Positions 45,421-58,533 of a stretch of 64,000 nt of DNA are shown here, piece after piece. The notes under the pieces were generated by a model. It was given only the letters and a program-made list of their open reading frames with translations. It searched no databases and was not told where the DNA came from. Source of the stretch: Phyllostachys edulis (taxonomy: Eukaryota; Streptophyta; Magnoliopsida; Poales; Poaceae); the NCBI GenBank assembly GCA_036346405.1, contig CM070557.1:59092016-59156015 (forward strand), given 5' to 3'. The stretch's first letter is position 1, and every line of letters starts with the position of its first letter. The position numbers and the translations under genes were made by a program.

Positions 45421-45487
45421 GGTGCCAAAAGATCTGTTGGGATTAATTAATGGTGGTCGGTGTCCAGTCCGACGCATGGTGATCGGT
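45421..45487 (-). repeat. Copy C, segment 2 (reverse)
   Basis: The minus strand contains CCATGCGTCGGACTGGACACC and CCGACCACCATTAAT, matching copy A near 5064-5120. Confidence 0.7.
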
Positions 45488-48400
45488 TGTGACGCCCCGC
45501 GTCATTACCCTAAGGGTAATGACACTTAGGCATACGGATTAATATTCGTTTGCTCAGTAGAACACTGCTCCAACGAATAGTAAGCCCTCATAAGAGATTG
45601 CGTAGCAGAACAATAAGATAGAAACTGTACTTTATTCCAGTAATTGCCACGCAGGGCTATAGTTCTTAATACAAATAGTACACTGCTTACAAAAGAGAAC
45701 TAAACCGCTTCTCTTGCCACTTGAAGCACGGGCCATCTACGCGTCCCACGCGTCAAACACGGCGTCCACCTCGCCCTGATCCTCGTAGTCCGCACCTTCA
45801 ATTTCCGCAGTTGCTTCTTTACCTGCAAGTCCCTCGTCCCACTCGGGATAGTTCCCGGCTGGACTCGGAATCTACAAAGGAGAATACTAACAAGGTTGAG
45901 TACAAATTAATGTACTCAGCAAGTATGATTAGCAAAGAATGCACCAGATGAACTATCTCTACTGTTGTTACAAGTTCTAACTCTTCTTATTCTGAAATTA
46001 ATTTATTTAAAACAATTAGGTGGCAAATTTTATTCTGAAAAGACTATTGATCACTCGGAGAGAAGAAAGACCCCCAGTGGTTCCCGTAGACTCTAATCCA
46101 AGAGACTGGCATGAATTCATGATTTGTATAGCACTGCGCAGGCTTGTACCACTTTACCCATAGCAATTATGAACTCTCTTTGATTTGGGTCCACCGCATT
46201 TCCTTAGATGCGATTTGAGTTCGAGAATCTGAGCGTTTTCGATTCGTGATTAAGTCTCCACCCTTTACTTTCCGTCGGTGCCGATTTAATCACGTTGCTG
46301 ACCTCATCATGCACCGAGTTCCAGCAAGGTTGGTTGAGGCAGCTTCTATCCTGCTCTCAACACTCCACCCTAGTGCTATAGCACCTTGGATTTCCCCACT
46401 TCCGGTCTCTCCTCACGGTTTTGGGTTCCTCCAACACACATACTCACACCTAATACATACCCGATGTGGAGAGCAGATTCACGTAACGGGGTAGCATTTT
46501 CTGCCCGTTGAAAACGGGAAAATGGTTGGTACTGAATGTACGGCTTCAGACCGAGCAAAGTTTTGTCTGTCCTTATATGATAACCTCGTCGACACGTCTC
46601 GTTCATGAGTCTCGTCATCGGCATTCCGCATGCAGATGCAGCTCGAATCTGCCGCCGCACTCTGAGTACCGAAATATCGGAGTTTTTTCGAATTAAAATA
46701 AAACAAAATAAAATCTGGTGCAATTGGTACCGCTTCAGATCGGTGCGACCAGATCAAATGATCAAAAAGCCCAGCCCATGAAGACCCAAGTTGCTGTGAG
46801 TATGAAAGGTAATCCTAGCCAGCACATTCCTCATTTCTCTCCCTCATTTCTCTCGGTAGCAGAGCTGGAAGGAACAAAGAAACAAAGAAGGCTTGGTTCG
46901 CACTGAAGAAGCTCTGGCGAGGCTCCGACGAGGCTCCGGCGAGGTACTTCCTCTTCTCCCCTCTTCTTGTTCCCTTCTTGGCTTCGATTTTCTCACCTTC
47001 TTGTTCCCTTCACCCTTCTTGTTGTTCCTCTTCCAGTCTTCCTCTTCCTAAATAACAAACAGCAAGGTTGTTCCTCTTCCTCTTGTTCCTCTTGGTTTCT
47101 CGGTTTCTCACCTCTTCCTCTTGGCGATTTCTTGCTTTCCCAGTTTGCAATGTTTCAAGAAGAGGATCGATTAGTAGGTTTTAGTCCCTTGGTTATGTAC
47201 TAAGTTAATATGTGTCATATGGTTATGGGATTATGGACCTTATTTCTCTATGTTTGCATATGTTATGGACTGTATGGTCGTTGAATTGAGTTGTATGTCG
47301 TACTAGTATTTATGTGCGTCTTATGACTATGAGTTTATCAATTATCTTTTATATTATATATTTTTATTACTTTTACTATATATATCTTGCCGCATCGACG
47401 CATCGGGGTTTTTTGGAAATCTTAGTATCGCCGCATCGGCGTACTCATCTTAAGCGTCTGCGATCACGTGCCGTGCATCCCGTGATGATAACCATGTAAA
47501 AAGGGGCCCACCTCTTACCACATCGTCATCGTCGTCTTCATGATCCCCTGCCAGGGCCCCCTTTTACTCACCATAATTAACTAACTCTAAAGCATTTTCA
47601 TTCACTCTCATCCATTACTCATTTCCATTTCTTTCATCTAAATCATTTTCATCTCAAATCAATTCAATTCAGTTTTTTGGAAAACCATTTTGATGCAATA
47701 AGTATAATAGTGCGAAATACGGTTTACATTTCAGATAACTATGTTGATGTTCAAGAGAATCGCTTGCCTTTGGAATTGCAGGAAAGATCGGCGTCGAAGA
47801 CTTTCTGGTCCACGGCTCCCGTCAGTGCTCGCTCGTCCTCTGTAGCAACCGGTAGCACGAATAATAATATAATTAAATACATAGTTGCTTTTTGAGTGAT
47901 ATATATAAATATCTAAGTTAATGACATCTACATGTTAGCACAATATTCATTTAATTAAAACCTTTTCGCGATCTAAACCAAGTCAGCATTTTCCCCGATA
48001 CCGATCTACTGCCTAATTGATTTTACTGAAGTTCGCACACCTCTAATTAATTCTTTACCACGGTTCGGGATTGCTTAATTAATCAACAGGATTAAAACAG
48101 CTTAATAGGCTCGATCAAAATGCCAACAATACACAAGATTGGCACACCAGTTAATTATTCTATTATTACAGAATTACGGCTACTACGCTTATCTAGCAAT
48201 TGAACGCGCGATTTAATTGGGTTGATTGATTAGGCACGATTCGGATTAAAATGGATTAAACAACAGAGATTAATAAACAGCAGATAATACTTAAGTAATA
48301 ACAGCCGGAGAATTAACGATAATCGCAATGGAGAAATTAAAGACTAACCAAATCACCTAAACCCTAATCTACCCAAAAACCCTAATTCTACTCTAACCTT

Positions 48401-50878
48401 AACCCTAACCCTAATCTCTCTCTCTCTTACCCCTCTCGGCCCACACATACAAACACACACACACGCACACACGCACTCCACATAACACAGCACAGCAGCC
48501 CCTCTTCTCTCTCAACTCACTCCCCTCCTCTCCCTCAACCGAGCCGCCATGGGGAGGTCCACAGCTCAGCCCCGCCTCACTGGTGCCTCGGCCCATGCCA
48601 TTGCTCCCATGGGCAGTGCTTGCCCTCGCTCAGAATCCGGCCTTCATCGCCTCCGGCTCCTCCCTCGGCCGCATGCATGCCAGCCGTCGTCCTGCCTCCG
48701 CTTCAAGCTCGCCTCGCTCCATGAGTGGCGCGCGCGCCATGCCTTGCCTGCCGCCGCCGCCGCGCCGCCGCTCCACTCGGCCCTCGCCGCCACGGACGCC
48801 TCCTCCTCCACCGCCGCGGCTAGAGGCGCCGCCGCGTCCTCCTGCTGCTCGGCCGCTCGAGATCCGGACCAAGACGGTTGCTCCACCGCTCTTCCACGGC
48901 TCGGCGCTCCTCTGCCGATGCCGCCACGGGGCTCACGGCCCGCCGCCGATGTCTGCTTGCCTCCTCTGGGTCTCCCTGCTCTCACCGACCCGTCACGACA
49001 AGCTAAGCAGCTCGGCCTCCGGCCATGGGCGCCTTAGCCCGCCTCTGCTCCGATTCGGTTTGCTCTCGACCCTTCCTCTACTCTCCTCCCCACCGCTTGC
49101 TGAGATGATGATGCTGATGATGATGATGATTGATGCTACTGATTGATGAATGTGTATACTGGGGGATTGATTGATGTTGATGCTCTACTGGTGATTGAGG
49201 TTTGATTAGGGGTTGATTGTTGATGAACTGATGTTGTATTGCTTACTGGAGGTTGGGGGGTTGGATGATGGTTTACCTGACTGGGTTCGATCGGGACAGG
49301 GATGGTAGCGTCGGCGGTGCTGGTCGTCGCTGGTGCTCTCCTTGTCGTCGCCGTGCTCGGCTGCCTCCTTGCGGCTTCACCTCCAGGCTCCCTTCCTGCT
49401 CCTTTCTTCCTCTGGTTGTGGTCTGTTGGGGGAAAGAACTTGAGGGGATGCTGGGCTGTGGCTGGTGGTGCTCCTGGCCTGCTCTCCCTTGTGCTTGCTC
49501 TCTTGCTTGTGCTTACTCCTCCTGGACCTCTTGCTCCCTGGCTTCTCCTTGGCGTGCTGGTTCCTTGCTTGCTCCCCTGGTTGCCTTGCTCTTGGCTTGG
49601 TGCTTGCTGGGGAGGTGAAATGAACTTGGATGCTGGCTTGGGCTCTTTGTGGGGCTGAGGCTTGGGGAGATGAATGTTGCCTTTGAGAGGGGGATGCACT
49701 GGGATGCTTGGTTGGCTTGCTCTTGGGGGAGATGAACCTGGAGGTGGCTTTGGGGGGGGATGAAACTTGCTTGGTTGGGCTTGTCGCCTTCTACTGGGGA
49801 ATGAACACATGGGTTATGGGAGATGCATCTGTGTTAATGGGCTTTGAGTCGGGTTTGTTGGTTGGAGGGGCTGAACCTATTGCTTGCTTGCTCCCTTGCT
49901 GGCTGTTGTGAATGTATTTAAGTGGGGATGAATGTGTTGGCTTTGGGTTGCCCGATGATGTCTTCGATTGAGGGCGGAGATACACGGGGATGCACTGTTG
50001 GATTCTGTTGCACCCGGTGAGGCTTTGGCTGAGGGATAGAATGCTTTTACTATCGTGGGCTTTCGAGACGCCGAGTGATGATACCCACGGAAGTGACAGG
50101 TATCGAAGGACCTCGGGTGGTCAGGATATCTTGGCGATCGAGTGCCGACTAACTCCGGTTGGTCTGGGTGTCTTGATGGTCAAGGGACCGATTGCTCAGG
50201 TCACTTCGGGTATTCCATTGCACTTCGGGAGACTGACGGCAAATCCTTTACTTTACTGCTCTCAATTACCGCTTTCAACTCAGCTCGCTAACTGCTTTCT
50301 GATTTCTCTGACGAGGGATGGAAACGGGTCGCGAGATGGGTCGACAGGCTGGTGATCAACGGGAGAGGATACAAGGATGGCTCGGCGATCGAAGACAAGA
50401 ATACAAGGATGGCTTGGCGACATGTAATGCATGATGCATTCTTTTTATTAATGAATGTAACTAAATGACTTGTAATGATTTATGCAACAATTGATGTAAT
50501 GAAATGATGACGCACTGCTAATGGATGCAATGATCCTATTGCAATTGATATGCACTGTTGATGAATGTATATACTGGACTGCAGACTTAAGTATGAATGA
50601 TATATTGATCAAATGGAAATGCAAACTTTGATTATGAATTGATACTATTGTTGAAATGGCTGATTGATGAATGCAATTGACTAATGAGCTGTATGATGAA
50701 ATGATACATTTTAATGATTGATGCTTGAATGAATGATGCGATGCTCGCGAACGAAACACGACACTCACTAAACTAACGGTCGAAACACGCTCGCTAATTT
50801 ACCGCTAAAACAGAATTAATTACCGCTAATTACCGATTAGCGCGACTAGATTAGGTCTAGAAAGCGCGGGTCCTCACA
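45488..50878. mobile_element. Very long solo LTR or LTR-only element, 5.4 kb
   Basis: The ends are inverted: TGTGACGCCCCGCG at the left, and TGTGAGGACCCGCG reading in from the right. The flanks TCGGT (45483-45487) and TCGGG (50879-50883) look like a target duplication with one change. Copy C sequence resumes on both sides, confirming insertion. No primer site, gag or pol was found. The interior has a telomere-like AACCCTAACCCTAA stretch, CT and CA microsatellites (48390-48480) and a GC-rich region (48549-49150) with open frames but no recognised domain. Confidence 0.6.
48390..48480 (+). repeat. Telo-box, CT and CA microsatellites
   Basis: Short run of CCCTAA units, then CTCTCTCTCTCT and ACACACAC runs, followed by a GC-rich open region. 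This resembles a plant 5' leader and may be the LTR transcription start region. Confidence 0.5.
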
Positions 50879-51340
50879 TCGGGGTCCTGCAAAAAAGAAT
50901 TGTTTGATTGCATAATTTCCTTAAAAGCTGGCAGCCGCAAATTCACAGTGTAGCAGCTCTTGGATAAACAAAAGAATCCAAAACCGCATGAACTGGCAGA
51001 TGCTAGATATCATGATGCCGCATAAAAATCAATGAGATGCTTTTCACTGACAAATGTTTACCAAATTAAAAAAGAAAATTAAAGATCAAAATTCTCAAAT
51101 AAAACTAATTGTGAAAGACAACAGAGTCATGACGGCAATGAAAATAATCAAGGATAATGAAATGAACAAGCTTACGAAAACAATACAATCCAAACCAAAT
51201 ACTAGCTAGCACAAACTAAAAATAACTTGTTAAAAATTGATTGAAGCATGCAGTGCACTTCATAACATGTAATATTACAGCCTTGGCACTTGCACCAACA
51301 AAAATGTTGATGCATTTTCACTTGATAGGTCATTAGGATG
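50879..51340 (-). repeat. Copy C, segment 3 (reverse)
   Basis: The reverse complement matches copy A from about 4392 to 4810, including TTGCGGCTGCCAGCTTTTAAGG. Confidence 0.85.
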
Positions 51341-51640
51341 CCAAATCAGGTGGATTGTATTGTTTTCGTAAGCTTGTTCATTTCATTATCCTTGATTATT
51401 TTCACTGCCGTGATCGATGACTCTGTGGTCTTTCACAATTACTACTTTTTATTTGAGAATTTTGATCTTTAATTTTCTTTTTAATTTGGTAAACATTTGG
51501 CGTTGAAAAGCATCTCATTGATTTTTATGTTTATGCAAAGATCATGATGATCTAGCACTACTCGCCAGCTCATGCGGTTTTGGATTCGCTTATCCCAATT
51601 CCCGAGAGTCGCTAAATTTGCATTTGCCACTTTTTAGAAA
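50921..51640. repeat. Long inverted repeat at the copy C / copy B junction
   Basis: The left arm (about 50921-51192) and right arm (51351-51640) are reverse complements over about 270-290 bp with mismatches and small indels. The spacer is about 155 bp. A transcript across it would fold into a long hairpin. Confidence 0.8.
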
Positions 51641-51921
51641 GTAGTAGACCGCCAGCGCCGCCTCGGCTGTGAGCGGGCCAAAAGGAGACCTTGGGTGGGG
51701 CCCGCGCGCGTGGAGCGACCACCAGCTCTATCGCTTACGTCACAATGACGCATGGTACCAGCAGAATAAAACAAATAGAGCTGGACACCGACCACCATAC
51801 GTCATTTGTGATCCTTTTTTGCTGGACACCGACCACCCATGCGTCGTGGCCCAACTTGCTCCAATTAACTTCCTCCATTTTCCTCCTGCACTTCAACCGC
51901 TAGCTGATCGGAATGTTGTTA

Positions 51922-52226
51922 GGCTGCTCCAATGCTCCACCTTGACTGGTATCTTAAGCCTGTCATGTAGGCAAATCGATGATGTGTCATCATAGTTAAT
52001 AAGGAGAGATAGTACTCTAGTATCTAATTTGGATACCAGTTTGGGCTCGAAATCCAACGTGTTTAGGCTGCTCCCAATGCTCAAATACTAGTAAAGATCA
52101 TGCATGTAATTAAATGAAACAGCCTAAGGTACTACACCATAAGAAACCATGCATTGGGAAGATAGTATCCTAACACTCCTCATGCACTAAGATACCGCAC
52201 TAAGATCTCGTCCATTGGGAGCAACC
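51922..52226. mobile_element. Tourist-like MITE (copy B)
   Basis: GGCTGCTCC at the left and GGAGCAACC at the right, flanked by TTA on both sides. Orthologous to 5229-5530. Confidence 0.7.
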
Positions 52227-52785
52227 TTAATGACGTTAATAATCACAGTGGCTAGACCAAATCTCCGCTAATGGAACAACAAGAACTGCAAAATGTGGTC
52301 ACAAGGCACTAACACAAGTCAAGAAGTTATGCTTGGTTACTTAGGTAGACAAAGCAACTTCCCGCTCGAGACGAGCTTGACAAAATTGTAGGGGCCGGGT
52401 CCTCCTGACTCCGGCTTCGGTATGCTTTCATTGAAGACGTCAAGGCCGAGGTTTCACGAGAAGGTGAGAAGACCTGAGCAAGAGCATAAGCTATTGCTCC
52501 AGCGAGAAGGCCAAGCAGCTCATGCTCTAGTGAGGCAACCTCAACATCTCGTTTCCTAAGTCCTCAGTCCTCAACCTCAACCTCAACCTCAACTCGTCTC
52601 ATCTCCTCAGGTATGCTGCATACACGGTGTTTAATTTTTTTCCAAAAAAGCTGGGGGGCGACGACCCACGTTGGCCGTCGCTATGCTCCGTCCCTGCCAG
52701 TCTCGGGGCATGAATTTTTTGCTTGGTCTATTTGTTGCTGACTTTTGTAAACTAACTGTTGTGGCATAGTAGCAGCAGCAACACA

Positions 52786-53290
52786 CACTACTAGAAATCT
52801 CCATTTTTCCTAGTGAGTAATATACTAGGGAACATATAAAAAAACTGCAGGAAATTAATTTCCCTAGTGGCATTCGTAGGGAACAGCTACTAAGGGAAAG
52901 AATGTGGGGAAAGAAAAAGTTCCCTGCGGTTTTTGGGAAAATCTAGGGAAAGAATCGTTCCCTAGAATTTTAAACGATAGGGAAATATCGTCCACATGGT
53001 ATTGTCATCTGACGTGAAAAGTTTATTTTTCTACGTTACCTTTTTGCCAGCCTAGGGAAAGAATCAAACAAATTTCCTACGTTATTTCTTGTATGCCCTA
53101 GGGAATATTTTTATATAAACATTATTTTCCTATTGCTAATTCAAAATTCATCCCCTACTGTTTGGCATGAACACTAGGGGTACTGAATTTATTATTATTA
53201 TAATAATATACATACATTATTCAAATACTTATTTATATTCAAAAACACTAAATTCACATTATCACTCAAAATAAAGTTTATGCAGGAGAT
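52786..53290 (+). mobile_element. CACTA transposon 5' end (copy B)
   Basis: CACTACTAGAAA at 52786 with the TTCCCTAG/CTAGGGAA subterminal array, the same as 6079-6589. No right end was found within the window. Confidence 0.7.
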
Positions 53291-53449
53291 AAACATAACA
53301 ATGTCCTGTATTTCCAATAGACCATCAAGTACTATTTGAGGCACATTTGCACCAACATATCCAAGTGTAAACATCACACTACAAAAAAAGTCCAAATAAA
53401 ACAACACCCACGCTTACATCACAAATGACCAGCAGAATAACTAGTTTGA

Positions 53450-54085
53450 CAGAGTTAAGATATATATGGATAAACGATGCTATTCCAGACTCGTTTGACA
53501 GTGTTAAGACAGCTGTTGAAACATGATTGTGTCGTTGATCACTTGGGCTCATTTCAAAAGCATTATACGGATCTTCATTGCCAGGCCTCTCTAATCGAAC
53601 CTTGTTCCATGGTACCAGACTTCAAGGTATCTGAAGCAAGCAAATCAGCAAACCTCTCAAAACAAGCATGAGATCTGCAGACCTTGAATGTGTCAATAGC
53701 TACACGACTAAAAATAGGAGTGCAACTATGTGTTGATTCACACTAAATAGAAATTCAGGAGTGGTTCATATAAAAGTAAACCGTCCTATGCTTTCACATA
53801 ACACCCATGTGCCTTGATGAGTTTCTTTACTTTTGAGATCCTATATCGAAACAGAAGTATTATGAACTATGAAGAACCAGATACTTGGGAATCTTTGTTT
53901 ATACTGAAGTAACCCACGAACTGACATCAAAAAATAAATAGTAATATGTTCGTGTGTCATAGAAATAAAAATAGAAAACCTTTGGCAATATTCTTTCTCT
54001 TTGTTCAATTGCGATTGAAGATCATCTATTCTGGTAGAAAGTATGCATGCTTCATCAATCTTATTGTCCAATATCATCTATGATA
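53450..54085 (-). pseudogene. Captured host exons, coiled-coil protein (copy B)
   Basis: Same two minus-strand exons as at 22930-23574. The first (about 53980-54077) is unchanged in sequence. The second (about 53675 down to 53475) has a small indel around 53582-53590 relative to copy A. Confidence 0.4.
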
Positions 54086-54595
54086 CAAGGAACCATTAAA
54101 TAAAGTGCAATATTCAGATATAGAAAAAAATGAGCGGGCTATTGCAGGAACAAGATCAGAGACACCTTAAAACGACCATAAGCAAGTCTGAGAATAACAA
54201 AGAATATATCGCCAGTTGAATGGCGATAGGGTTCTAATCGCCTCCTGTCGACTGGTCCAGGTACCTATCGCTAGTGACTGGCTATAGGTTCCTATCGCCA
54301 TTTGAATTGGTGACAGGAAGACTGCCCCTATAAAACCCTAAAATTCAGCACAGGACTCACTTTTATTCAGAAAAAAGAGAAGAAGAGTAGAGGGGAGGAG
54401 AGGAGAGAAGCTAGCGAAGCGCTGCCCATCCGATTGCCTACCTCTCGGGTAATTTTTTTAACCGACTGGATTACATAGTTTTAAATGTACGGTTACGTAG
54501 TGCAATACGTTTTACATAATACTTTTCGGTGGGTAGTCTAGTTTTAGATATATGGTTAATCGTTGAAATGTTCTTTATGGTGTAGTGCGTCAAAT

Positions 54596-55421
54596 ATGTC
54601 CGACGTCACCAATTTCAAAATTTACTATGGTCAAGGGACTATTATGGAGGGTCCCGAGGGGATTGATTTGTGTTATTTTCAATCGGCGATCGTGCCCCTA
54701 CCAAGACCAAAGCAGCGTACATAGGGCTCTGTGATGTGGTGGTTGTTCCACACATTCCAAGTGGATCGTGATGTGTACGATTTGAGATTGAGTTGCCTTG
54801 CCTCACGGGTAGGACAGCCCACATATTGGGAGTTAGTGCAACTGAAGGGAACAAATTCATGGCAGCCATATGTACGCATGGCGAGGGAGGGAGGGTGGAA
54901 ATTGGTCCTTCTGGTCTAGGCATATGCCAAACCCACTCCTCCACCCGCAGCTGAACAAGAAGGGGTGCTGACACCAAAGAAGAAGTCGGGGACTCCAGCC
55001 ACAGCACGGCGCACATAATGCCTGAAGCTCCTGGAGTTGTTGATGCTATCAACGAAGACCCTGCAGAAGTAGCTCCTATGGTCAGGCAAGCTAGTGGTCT
55101 TACTGACGAGGGTGAGGAGGTGGAAGCTGTAGTGCAAAGGATGGATCTCAAAGACCGAGACTACATGGCATTGTCTGAAGATGAAGGTTCCGACGATGAG
55201 GATGATGTGGACCAGCAGGCGATTCCATCTGACTAGAACACATACCAGTTCAAGAACCTCATCGTCAACGAAGGCTCCCGTGTGCCATGGGAGCACGACC
55301 AGAGTAAGGTTAGGCTAGGAGCTATGTACAAATGCAAGGAGGCCGTGTAGGACGCGATCAAATTCTGGGCCTTGTCGGTGCTGCGCACATTCAAAGTCGT
55401 TGAAGTAGGGCAGAAAGAGTC
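54596..55421 (+). pseudogene. MuDR-like transposase N-terminal fragment (copy B)
   Basis: It starts MSDVTNFKIYYGQGTIMEG. Its stops are partly different from copy A. It keeps TGG (Trp) in FWALSV where copy A has a stop, but gains a TAG within CKEAV. The acidic block and VRRTFKVVEVGQ-type block (here VLRTFKVVEVGQ) are present. Cut off by the chromovirus fragment at the same place as in copy A. Confidence 0.6.
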
Positions 55422-56350
55422 TTTGAAGTAGGAAATATGGTATACCTAAAAATACAACCTTATTGACACAATGCATTAGGGCTTTTACAGAACATTGAAA
55501 TTACATTCCAGGTTCTATGGTCCATTCAGAATTTTAGAGAGAATTGGCAAGGCTTCTTACAAACTCCTTTTGCCGGATGGTTGTCAGATTCACCCAGTGT
55601 TCCATGTTAGCCAACTAAATAAGCATGTTGGACCAAGTGTTGTTCCCAGTAAAGAGCTACCATTGGTGGGTGAGGAAGGGCGCATTCTGTTCGAACCAAT
55701 TGCAGTGCGTGAGAGGAGGATAATTCCTATAAACAATGAACCTGTCATTCAATGGAAGATTCAATGGGCTAATTTACCACCAGAGGCTACTACGTGGGAG
55801 GATGCTGATTTCATTACAAGGATTTTTTTTCCAGGATTTGATCCTTGAGGACAAGGATCTCAAGGAGGAAGCAATTGTCAGGTTATCTGAAGTCTGAAGT
55901 TGTTTCCGAAAAGATAGAACAATTCAGTTATCGGACAGCTGAGAGAAGTAGATACCGGTTCGTTTAGTTCAATCGTCGGGGTGGGCATGGACTTGGAGAA
56001 AGGCCATCTTATGAAGATCATGTGGACAAGCTTGCAAGATGGTGTTTCACTCAGATCTAACGATCAATATTGAAGGAGCACTTTACTATTGATTGTAAAG
56101 ATCTAGTTACTTTCAGTATTTACCGTCATGGCTTAATCCTATTGTCGTTTAGCTGATTCTGTTGGCCGGGTTGTTATATACACCCTGTCTTGTAATCGGA
56201 AGGACTTACGAATGAAAAACCCTAGTTCTTCTCTACATTTACTTGACTCTTTCGCTTTAGCTATTGTATTTCGCATTTCATCTGAAGATTTCCCCAAATC
56301 CATGCGTGTAAATTGATCCGATGGTTTCGCCTCATTTCGGGTCCTGACTA
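55422..56350 (+). mobile_element. Chromovirus 3' end with LTR (copy B)
   Basis: Integrase C-terminus and chromodomain (ORF 55495-55848, ending FFPGFDP), followed by an LTR starting TGTCAGG at 55876. It has a single 42-bp unit where copy A has two. The right end of the LTR is uncertain. Confidence 0.75.
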
Positions 56351-58533
56351 TCTCCTCCTCAGCATGGATGCCACCGCTGATGGAACGTGCGTGCTTCATC
56401 CCTTCCTCGCACCACCATGTCGAGCTCAGCCATCCATGTCTTCCTCCCCCTCGTCGCCGCCTTCAAGATCTAGCACCGACAAGCCCAGGATGTGGCACGT
56501 GGTAGGGAAGCCGAGATCATGTGGTGGTGTGTGTAGGTTACCATAAATTGTTACCGATTTCTTGGTTTATTCACTGAATCTAATCAACTGTTGCTTATCT
56601 ATAGGTTCATGATATAATATTTTTTAGTGCGAAATAAAAGGATTAGGGTAGTAATTGATCTCATAGAAAACATTGGAAATGTCTCATGTCATTTCAAACT
56701 CAAATTGAGTCAGACTTGAGTTCGCAACATGTTTGTATGGTTTTGAACTTGTGATCAATTAATACTTCACGTTGTATCCGCCTATCCTTGAGGTATACGT
56801 CATACTATGTTGATTTTATTTGCTTTCTATAACCATAGAATCGGTTATTTTTCTTGATTCTAAATTTCTAATAGAACCCCTTCATACTACAAGTAAAAAG
56901 AATTTCGTAATGATTATCTCTTTTATTTCTGAAAGGTTCTTCCGCATAAAAGGGATCCTAAGCTTAGGGCTGTTCATTTTTTTTACCTAACCCATTCGCG
57001 GTTGGGCCATCCACGCACGCTCTGGCATTTAGTCGCCCTCAGCCTAAGAGCCCAACCAGCAAATCACAGACGCTAGCTTTTTCTTGGATCGCTAGCTTTT
57101 GCAATCCCACATTCCCACGTTCGTAAAGTGCCAGCCCATATATGATATATATACTAGTAGAGTGCCCGTGCGTTGCAACGGAATCTTAAAAGATGATGAT
57201 ACATAAATATAAAAGGATCCTAAACCGTACAATAAATACTTTCCATGAGACAGCAAAGAATGTGAAACCCCTTCCACGCATATACCATTAGACACACCAT
57301 ATAACCCGAGAACAAATCGAATATGATTAAATATGGTGGGAAAAGTTTAGCCGAGAAGAAAAAAATATAGAATATGCAACATGTTCTACATTGTGTCCCA
57401 TATTTAGCATATTTAGTAAACCCATGTTTTGCATCCTATATTTAGGTCTACTGATAAAACAAAAAAAAATGAAGAGTTCTAGTTCACCATCAAGAATGTT
57501 ATGTGTACTACTAATGCATGGCAAATCAATTTGGACTTGCATTCAAGAATTCTTGTACCATTGAATAAATTCGTGTACTACTGATCCATGGCAAATCAAT
57601 TTACAGAACATTGTGGTCAATACTTGGATGGTGCCAATAGTAGCTTGGTGAATTAATCAATCATCCTAGATTGTTAACTATGATCAATACTTAGTCAATA
57701 CCATGGCAATTCATTGAGATATCAGAAACTCGTAATTTATCTCATGTGATCCCAGTGGAATCTTAGTTCAGGAAAGAAAAGAGAATCTATACTTACATAG
57801 AAAACAGAAACAAAATAGAGCTTATTTTGGATGCTACTTACTTACCATTCCAAACTACTATTTGTACACAACATGCTTAGATACGGATTAAAAAAAATCA
57901 TAGTCCTAGCATGTTGGGTCGTCAACCGTCACTGTGCTCAGCCTACAATATGCCTTCATGTCCACAACCGAGCTCAGTCTGTTTTACACCCACAGCCCTA
58001 CCAGTCTGCCACCACCTCCAGCCTTCATCGCTGTCCTCGTGTCGCACCGCTCATAGCCAAATTGAGTCTCCTTGCCTTACCCGACCACTGCAAGAAACCT
58101 GTATTCAAACTATTTGATCATTAAAATCCGCTATTGCTCTGACAATTTACCACACTAAACAAAGGTGCATGGTTGAAAGTACAATAACAATTACCGCTGC
58201 AACATATTGTAGGGCAATTGAGTGAAGTGTTAAGCTAGCTAACTCTAACATTCCATTCAACATAGTACTAACATTTACCACCCTTGATCTGTATAGAACA
58301 TCAGACAACGCATAAAAGGTTAACAACTACCTATAAGGGTAGACATGCCTTAGTCCTTTTGGGATAAGTTCCATTCTGCATACTCGCTAAACTCCAGTTC
58401 ACAGTCAATTATATACTCCAAGGGTTCACCAAGAAAGTACCCAACATCTATATTTTGAGAGATCATAGTACACCAAGAAAGTACTCATAAAAGGTTAACA
58501 ACTACCTATAGCAGCAGGAATGTGTAATTTTAC

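Noticed and set aside
48390..48420. Telomere repeat array
   Set aside because: Only two or three exact CCCTAA units; better explained as a telo-box near a transcription start.
48549..49146. ORFs of 162 and 187 codons
   Set aside because: Overlapping Ala/Pro-rich frames in a GC-rich part of a solo LTR; no domain, and both strands are open.
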